Under the pieces are notes generated by a model that worked only from the letters and a program-made list of their open reading frames with translations, was not told the DNA's origin and searched no databases. Positions 14,563-19,346 of a DNA stretch of 19,346 nt are shown here, piece by piece. This stretch comes from CAZEAN01 sp964510225. Its GTDB lineage: Bacteria; Planctomycetota; Planctomycetia; Isosphaerales; Isosphaeraceae. The stretch lies in contig CAZEAN010000106.1 of NCBI GenBank assembly GCA_964510225.1, positions 1-19,346 on the forward strand. The letters are read 5' to 3'. The position numbers and the translations under genes were made by a program. Positions within the stretch are counted from its first letter, which is position 1. The number at the start of each line of letters is the position of its first letter.

Positions 14563-15702
14563 TCAGATTTGGTCAAAGCTGATGATCTCGCCACCATCTC
14601 TGGTGCTAAGCTTTCGGTAGACGCCGGGATCCCCCACAGCGGGCCACTCCGTGACTGGGATCCGGTGGTAATTTCCGGTATCGATCGAGTCGTTGAGGAA
14701 CCGGACCGAACCATCTCCGAAGAGGAAGTTGGCGCCACCGGGGTGTTGGCTTCGGAAACCGAACTGACCTGACTCCAGTGTCGCTGGATTTGCCAACCAA
14801 TCCTTGCACCAGTACCCAGCGATCTGGTGCACCTGCTGTGTGCAGGCAACCGGAGTATCCGGAGATCGAAGACCCGCATTGAGTCGAGGGGCCGTGGTGC
14901 CGATCCCAACGAATCTCGTTGTCCGCTTGCCAGCTCGACTGCTGTACCAAGACGGACGTTGCCAGAAATTGAAGAAGGGTTCACGATCGTCGACGAATCG
15001 AGAAGATTCGCCGATAAAGATAGTGTTACTCGTACCGTCTCTGATGTCAGGAAGCGTTACCCTCGTATCCCAAGAGAAAGCGCCGTCGCTGGGGATCATG
15101 ATTGGGAACGGGCCGTTGGGTGACGACGGAGGGCAACCGAACCAGGAGCGGAGGGTGTCCGTCGTACCAAAATTCATCGCGTACGAACCTGGGGTGTACG
15201 GAGAGAGCCGATCTGCGGTAGATCCAGAATCTTGTGTTCGCTGTGAGTCAGAGGGGCAAATAAAAGTATCGACAAATTGTCCGAGTCCCGTCATCTGTTG
15301 CATCCCCGGGAGGACTCCATACTGTCGCTCCGGGTTCTCGCCGCCCGACTGACCGGCCGCAAAAACAAAGTTGATCGAGTCATACATGTTTTGCTGTTCG
15401 AGGAACGGCAGCATCAAACTAAAGGCGCCGTGAAGTCGGTCTTGGCCATCATTGTTACATCGGACAATTGCATCGGATTCTCGGAAGCGGATCACGCTGG
15501 GGAAGGCCCCAATGACTTCGTGGTAGTTGTGGATCGCGATGCCCATCTGCTTGAGGTTGTTCGTACAATCCACCCGGTTTGCGGCTTCACGCGCAGCTTG
15601 AACCGCCGGCAGCAACAACGCAATTAGGATTCCGATGAGAGCGATGACGACCAGGAGTTCAATCAGTGTGAAGCCGGATCGGAGTTCAGCATGCTTCGAC
15701 AT
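14563..15702 (-). CDS. DUF1559 domain-containing protein (prepilin-like, H-X9-DG)
   Basis: 379 residues. A type IV prepilin-like leader ends at G10 (MSKHAELRSG), followed by FTLIELLVVIALIGILIALL with Glu at mature position 5. A conserved lysine/asparagine segment follows (CTNNLKQMGIAIHNYHE). The C-terminal H-X9-DG motif is present exactly: HPGGANFLFGDG. This family is massively expanded in planctomycetes; its members are thought to be pseudopilin-like surface or periplasmic proteins of unknown role. I chose the ATG at 15702, which has GGAG 9-10 nt upstream, over an in-frame TTG at 15717. The leader type belongs to PilD-class peptidases, so it need not be processed by the TadV encoded nearby. 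The next gene on this strand is hemG; the two are unlikely to be functionally linked. Confidence 0.93.
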   Translation of the reverse strand: MSKHAELRSGFTLIELLVVIALIGILIALLLPAVQAAREAANRVDCTNNLKQMGIAIHNYHEVIGAFPSVIRFRESDAIVRCNNDGQDRLHGAFSLMLPFLEQQNMYDSINFVFAAGQSGGENPERQYGVLPGMQQMTGLGQFVDTFICPSDSQRTQDSGSTADRLSPYTPGSYAMNFGTTDTLRSWFGCPPSSPNGPFPIMIPSDGAFSWDTRVTLPDIRDGTSNTIFIGESSRFVDDREPFFNFWQRPSWYSSRAGKRTTRFVGIGTTAPRLNAGLRSPDTPVACTQQVHQIAGYWCKDWLANPATLESGQFGFRSQHPGGANFLFGDGSVRFLNDSIDTGNYHRIPVTEWPAVGDPGVYRKLSTRDGGEIISFDQI

Positions 15703-16168
15703 CGATTCATTCTCCAAGAAGATGCATTAGTAAGAAAAAAAGAAAGACTGACTACTACGCTGTCACCCCATCGGAGCCAACACCACGCAGAGAAACGTGG
15801 TCGGCGTGCGCTCGGGGCGTTGCTTGCAACGGACAATTCATCTCGCAGCTGAAACGACGAGAAGATTTAAGAATCAGTAACGCATGAACCAAAAAGGGTC
15901 TCTTCTGCGCTACAGGTTGAGCGTACCCCGATCCGGCTATTTTTGGCAAGCGCCCAACCCTGACCTTCGGCAACCCAATTCAGCAGTTCTCAAGGGTGAT
16001 TTGATCCTTGAAAGGAGTGATCCGATCGCCCTACGTAAAGGGGCTTGACTTGAAGCGATCTGGGCGATCGGATGTCTGGTGTCGATCCTCAGAACCCTGA
16101 TTCAGATTCGCACCGGGAATCGCGAGTCCGAGGTGGAGTAGGGGATCTTCCCCAGTGGAGTTACGTCG
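15703..16168. other. Gene-free divergent region between DUF1559 and the EVE gene
   Basis: 466 bp without a convincing gene. An A-rich run lies upstream of the DUF1559 ribosome site (15723-15747). Small perfect inverted repeats are seen: ACCACG/CGTGGT near 15782-15801 and CGTTGC-TT-GCAACG near 15818-15831. An 8-bp hairpin (one G-T pair) lies at 15990-16011, and a perfect 12-bp inverted repeat at 16020-16073. The region should hold promoters for both divergent genes, but none is clear apart from a TTGACT box at 16045. A 72-codon reading frame on the minus strand shows no recognisable features. Confidence 0.5.
16020..16073. repeat. Perfect 12-bp inverted repeat upstream of the EVE gene
   Basis: ATCCGATCGCCC (16020-16031) and GGGCGATCGGAT (16062-16073) are exact inverted copies separated by 30 bp. 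The spacer contains TTGACT (16045-16050), a good -35 match, but no strong -10 follows at 16-18 bp. No T-run follows, so it is not a terminator. It lies about 96-149 bp before the EVE start codon. It may be a paired operator (each arm contains the palindrome CGATCG) or an mRNA leader stem. Confidence 0.55.
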
Positions 16169-16702
16169 ATGGCCTATTGGCTTTTCAAGTCGGAAGCCTC
16201 CTGCTTTTCGTACGACGATCTGGTTGCATCACCGGGACGCTCGACCGGCTGGGACGGCATCCGGAACTACCAGGCAAGGAACATGCTCCGTGATCAGGTC
16301 AAGAAGGGTGACCTGATCCTCTTCTATCACTCCAACGCCAATCCGTCAGGGATCGCGGGGATCGCCGAGGTCACGGAAGAAGCCCATCCCGACCCCACCG
16401 CCTTTATTTCCTCCGAAAAGCACTATGACCCCAAAAGCGACCCTGACAATCCCACCTGGTTCCAAGTCACGGTTCGGGCAGTCCAGCCGATCGAGCCCTT
16501 GCTCGGACTCCCGGATCTGAGAAAGGAACCCCGATTGGAAGGACTGGAGCTGCTCCGCAAAGGGAGCCGCCTTTCAGTCCATCCCGTCTCGGCAGAGCAC
16601 TGGTCGGTGATCCAAGAACTCGCGGGGTTGGATTCGGCAAGCGCGACGTCGGCCACAACATCCAAGCCGAAACGTCCGACTCGAAAGAAGACGGTCTCAT
16701 AA
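16169..16702 (+). CDS. EVE domain-containing protein
   Basis: 177 residues. Residues 1-150 match the EVE domain (PUA-like superfamily, related to YTH; thymocyte nuclear protein 1 family): MAYWLFKSEASCFSYDDL, then GWDGIRNYQARNMLRDQVKK, GDLILFYHSN and GIAGIAEVTEEAHPDPTAF, and finally LRKGSRLSVHPVSAEHW. EVE domains bind modified bases in DNA or RNA through an aromatic pocket; the Trp and Tyr residues of GWDGIRNYQARN and FYHSN are kept. The last 25 residues are a Ser/Thr/Lys/Arg-rich tail (KPKRPTRKKTVS), probably disordered and able to contact nucleic acid. GGAG lies 8 nt before the ATG. It is followed after 32 bp by the VOC gene, probably in one transcript. EVE genes also occur in defence contexts, and here a NACHT gene lies two genes on. 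Confidence 0.93.
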   Translation: MAYWLFKSEASCFSYDDLVASPGRSTGWDGIRNYQARNMLRDQVKKGDLILFYHSNANPSGIAGIAEVTEEAHPDPTAFISSEKHYDPKSDPDNPTWFQVTVRAVQPIEPLLGLPDLRKEPRLEGLELLRKGSRLSVHPVSAEHWSVIQELAGLDSASATSATTSKPKRPTRKKTVS

Positions 16703-16734
16703 GTCAACACAATTGAATCAAAGGATCTCTATCG

Positions 16735-17118
16735 ATGACTCGAATTGAGCACTTCGCGATCTTTGCGGCGGATCTCCATCGCCTGAAGGACTTCTACGAA
16801 AAGGCGTTCGGCCTCCGTGTCGTTCTTGATAACAGCAAGGCACCGATCCCCGGCTTCTTCCTCGCTGATGATGCTGGGGTGGCGATTGAAATCATCGGGC
16901 GCCCCGAATCCGTCCCTCCTGCCGAGACTCGCTACGTCTGCCATATTGCATTCCACGTCGACAACATCGACGCCACCCGAACAGCGCTCGAAGCCGCCGG
17001 GATCACCTTCGAAACCGACTCCGCCGTCAGTAACGACGCCATGACCACTTACTTTTTCAACGACCCCGAGGGTAACCGCCTCCAGATCGTCCACCGCAAC
17101 AAGCCGTTGAGCGGTTAA
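16735..17118 (+). CDS. VOC family protein (glyoxalase/bleomycin-resistance/dioxygenase fold)
   Basis: 127 residues, the normal size of a single-chain VOC protein with two beta-alpha-beta-beta-beta modules that usually dimerises. The start TRIEHFAIFAADLHRLKDFY carries the first metal-ligand His (H6), and GVAIEIIGRP supplies the Glu at the end of module one. CHIAFHVDNID begins module two with its His, and FNDPEGNRLQIVHR ends it, with Gln where Glu is most common in metal-dependent members. The substrate cannot be predicted: lyase, isomerase and antibiotic-binding proteins share the fold. AAGGA lies 9 nt before the ATG. The gene starts 32 bp after the EVE gene. Confidence 0.9.
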   Translation: MTRIEHFAIFAADLHRLKDFYEKAFGLRVVLDNSKAPIPGFFLADDAGVAIEIIGRPESVPPAETRYVCHIAFHVDNIDATRTALEAAGITFETDSAVSNDAMTTYFFNDPEGNRLQIVHRNKPLSG

Positions 17119-17142
17119 GGGCGTCATCGAATCTGGTATGAT
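17114..17142 (+). promoter_or_regulatory. Candidate extended -10 promoter for the NACHT gene
   Basis: TGGTATGAT (17134-17142) matches the extended -10 form TGnTATAAT at all but one base. The -35 position (17114-17119, GTTAAG, 17-bp spacer) is poor, as is common with extended -10 promoters. It overlaps the end of the VOC gene and would start a transcript about 50 nt before the NACHT start codon. Sequence match only. Confidence 0.4.
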
Positions 17143-17197
17143 TTGGGTTCTGATCTGTGGGCAAGATCCATGTCATCTAGATTTGCAGAGAATCCCC

Positions 17198-19346
17198 ATG
17201 CCATTCGTTGAAGCGTTAACGCTCGGTGTCGGGACGGGTATTGCGAAGGCGATTCTGAAGGGTTGGCTCAAGGAATTCCCAATCGCCGATGCGGCTTGGT
17301 CGAGCTTCCTCGACGTCTTGAGTGGCCAAGCGAAGGATCTTCTCGCGGCGCGGAGGGGTGCGCGGCAGTTCGAAGAGATCGCGGAACGAGTCGCGCAGAA
17401 TCTCTCGGAGGTGGTGGAGGCGGAGGGAGCGGAACTGGCGGAGGATCGCCGCAAAGCGGTGATCGAGGCAGCCAATCAGATTGTCGATGGCTCGAAGATC
17501 AATGCCAACTTGGTCACCGAGCATGCCTTGGAGCCGGAGAAAATCACGGAGTGGTTCCTGGGGCAACCCGCGCGGGAACAGTTCACTGATCCAGCACAGG
17601 ACTTCAACGAGGCGGAGAAACGACTCTACCAGCGGATCATCTCCGAGTCGTCGCAGTACATCGTGGACATTGCGTCGCAGCTTCCGTCGTTCACGGAGAA
17701 GTCGTTTGCAGCGGTACTGCAGAATGAGGCACTGATCCTTCAGAAGGCGGATTTGATCCTCGCTGAAGTACGTCGGATCCGAGAAGAATCGCGTAGTGAA
17801 AGCGCCTCAGAGGCTGTGTTCGAACAAAACTATCGTAGGGCGGTGGTACGGCGGCTCGATCAACTCTACCTCTTTGGAGTAGACCTCGCTGCGACCAGCA
17901 AGCGGTATCGGCTCAGTGTGGCGTATGTCACGTTATCGGTGGAGCGTACGGTTCAGGATGGCCACCAGCTTGAGTCAAGTCAGAGGACTGAAGGTGAGGA
18001 TGAAGAGGAGGGAGGAGATAACCATGAGACGGTACCCGTAGACGAAGCGCTGGCGACAAGTCCTCGGCTCTTTATTCGAGGTCCAGCAGGCTCGGGGAAA
18101 ACGACACTGCTGCAGTGGACGGCGGTGATGGCGGCCTCTGGGGAGTTGCAAGGGAACCTGGCACGATTGAATGAGCTGGTCCCGTTTTTCATCCGGCTCC
18201 GTGACTTTGCAGAGAGAAAACTGCCGTCGCCGCAAGAGCTGCCCAAGCTGATTTCAAGTGCCCTATCCGACCCGGTCGCCGATATCTGGGTCAGAAATCG
18301 ACTCGAAACGGGCAATGCCATTGTCCTGGTCGACGGCCTTGATGAGTTGGCCGAAGAACGACGGGACGAGGTACGCCACTGGTTAGCGGACCTGATCGAT
18401 CAGTTCCAAGAGACACGTTTCATCGTCAGTTCACGTCCTCACGGTGCGCCAAGAGACTGGCTGGCATCGCTTCAGTTTCGCGATGCCGAACTCCAAGAAA
18501 TGTCCCGAGACGATATTCAATCATTCATTACGCATTGGCATGAAGCCGTGCGGGAAGGACTGCAGGAGCAAGAAGAGAAGGATGAACTGAATGAGTTGGA
18601 GGGGAATCTCAAGGAGAAGATCCGTTTGAACCGAGCGGTGCATCGGCTCGCCACCAGCCCGCTGTTGTGTGCCTTGATCTGTGCGTTGCATCGTGATCGC
18701 AAGAAAGAACTGCCGGCAGATCGAGTTGAACTCTACAACACCTGTATCGACATGTTCTTGCGCAGGGATCTTGAGCGGAAAATCACCCTAGAGGATTATC
18801 CGGAACTTACCAAGACCCAGAAGCTCGCTCTCTTGGAAGAGTTCGCGCTGTGGATGATTCGGAGTGGTTTGACTAGCGTCGAGCAAGCCAAGGTAGACAA
18901 CCGACTCGGCAGGCAGCTTGGCCAGTTACAGCACATTGATGAGAAAACCACCGGTAAGGGTGTTCGCAAACTGTTCGTGGAACGGAGTGGGATTCTGCGG
19001 CAACCGATGACAGGCTGGATTGACTTCCCCCATCGGACCTTCCAAGAGTTCCTGGCCGCCAAAGCTGCCCTCGATGATGGAGCAGTTGAAGAACTGGTGC
19101 ACAATGCGCATCAGGAGCAATGGCGCGAGGTGGTAATCCTGGCTGCCGGACTGGCACGACCTCGCGACGCATCAGAATTACTTGGGGGTTTAATGCAACG
19201 GGGTGACGACGAGGAATCGGCACGTCATCAGTTGCATTTACTCGCAGCCGCCTGCTTGGAAACGGTGGTACGGTTACCCGAGGATTCGAAATGGGGTGAA
19301 CTTATCAGCGAGCGACTCAAGAAGATCGTCCCGCCCAAGAATATGA
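17198..19346 (+). CDS. NACHT domain NTPase, bacterial NLR-like (3' end beyond the window)
   Basis: The first 716 codons of a large protein; the frame is open at the right edge. Residues 1-225 form an all-helical N-terminal domain (LTLGVGTGIAKAILKGWL, QYIVDIASQLPSFTEKSF) like the NACHT N-terminal helical (NNH) domains of bacterial STAND proteins. A connecting segment (LYLFGVDLAATSKRYRLSVA) leads to the NACHT core: Walker A GPAGSGKTT (about 295-303), Walker B IVLVDGLDEL (375-384, with the NACHT-type D-GLDE acidic cluster) and sensor RFIVSSRP (407-414). The winged-helix part contains LATSPLLCALICALH and WIDFPHRTFQEFLAAKAAL. Such proteins oligomerise when triggered, and several bacterial members defend against phage. 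The C-terminal sensor is not visible. The ATG at 17198 has only a weak ribosome site (GCAGAG). No signal peptide is seen. Confidence 0.88.
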   Translation, partial: MPFVEALTLGVGTGIAKAILKGWLKEFPIADAAWSSFLDVLSGQAKDLLAARRGARQFEEIAERVAQNLSEVVEAEGAELAEDRRKAVIEAANQIVDGSKINANLVTEHALEPEKITEWFLGQPAREQFTDPAQDFNEAEKRLYQRIISESSQYIVDIASQLPSFTEKSFAAVLQNEALILQKADLILAEVRRIREESRSESASEAVFEQNYRRAVVRRLDQLYLFGVDLAATSKRYRLSVAYVTLSVERTVQDGHQLESSQRTEGEDEEEGGDNHETVPVDEALATSPRLFIRGPAGSGKTTLLQWTAVMAASGELQGNLARLNELVPFFIRLRDFAERKLPSPQELPKLISSALSDPVADIWVRNRLETGNAIVLVDGLDELAEERRDEVRHWLADLIDQFQETRFIVSSRPHGAPRDWLASLQFRDAELQEMSRDDIQSFITHWHEAVREGLQEQEEKDELNELEGNLKEKIRLNRAVHRLATSPLLCALICALHRDRKKELPADRVELYNTCIDMFLRRDLERKITLEDYPELTKTQKLALLEEFALWMIRSGLTSVEQAKVDNRLGRQLGQLQHIDEKTTGKGVRKLFVERSGILRQPMTGWIDFPHRTFQEFLAAKAALDDGAVEELVHNAHQEQWREVVILAAGLARPRDASELLGGLMQRGDDEESARHQLHLLAAACLETVVRLPEDSKWGELISERLKKIVPPKNM

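Noticed and set aside
15755..15973. 72-codon frame on the minus strand in the DUF1559/EVE gap
   Set aside because: No domain, poor composition and no clear ribosome site; it crosses several small inverted repeats.
16072..16293. 73-codon frame overlapping the EVE start
   Set aside because: It is a shadow in another frame of the well-supported EVE gene, and its start lies inside the 12-bp inverted repeat.

Overview
The window looks like chromosomal DNA from a planctomycete (phylum Planctomycetota). Three things point there: a DUF1559 protein with a type IV-like prepilin leader and a C-terminal H-X9-DG motif; a Ser/Thr-kinase/WD40-type membrane protein fragment at the left edge; and a periplasmic arginine/glycine-rich protein with LTxxQ-like repeats. 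I cannot name the genus. No tRNA, rRNA, insertion sequence or CRISPR array is visible.

Layout. The left edge (2-841) holds the C-terminal part of a kinase/WD40 family protein that looks internally shortened. A small TPR protein follows (1132-1656, +) and ends in a strong hairpin plus terminator. From 5177 down to 1774 a leftward cluster encodes a MotA/TolQ/ExbB-like proton channel with a long helical tail, a three-span membrane protein carrying an Ig-like domain, and a secreted Spy/CpxP-like protein. A gene-free 401-bp divergent region (5178-5578), rich in stem-loops, separates this cluster from a rightward Tad/Flp pilus locus.

The Tad locus runs from 5579 to 12860: flp (major pilin, with its own strong terminator), tadV/cpaA (prepilin peptidase), cpaB (SAF/RcpC), cpaE-like ATPase with a pseudo-receiver domain, cpaF/tadA (secretion ATPase), tadB, tadC, and a 113-aa two-span membrane protein of unknown function. 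Together these encode the pilin, its processing enzyme, the motor and the inner-membrane platform. The secretin (rcpA/cpaC), tadD and the minor pseudopilins (tadE/F/G) are not in the window, so they must lie elsewhere or be replaced.

Convergent to this, on the minus strand, are DUF1559 (15702-14563) and an oxygen-dependent protoporphyrinogen oxidase of the HemG/HemY type (to 12910). After a 466-bp gene-free region with a perfect 12-bp inverted repeat come, rightward, an EVE-domain protein, a VOC-fold protein and the first 716 codons of a large NACHT NTPase. The NACHT protein resembles bacterial NLR-like immune proteins and runs off the right edge, so its sensor part is not visible.

The items most worth a second look are the proton-channel/Ig-domain pair, the structured flp leader, the CpaE protein lacking both P-loop lysines, and the NACHT gene with its own candidate promoter.
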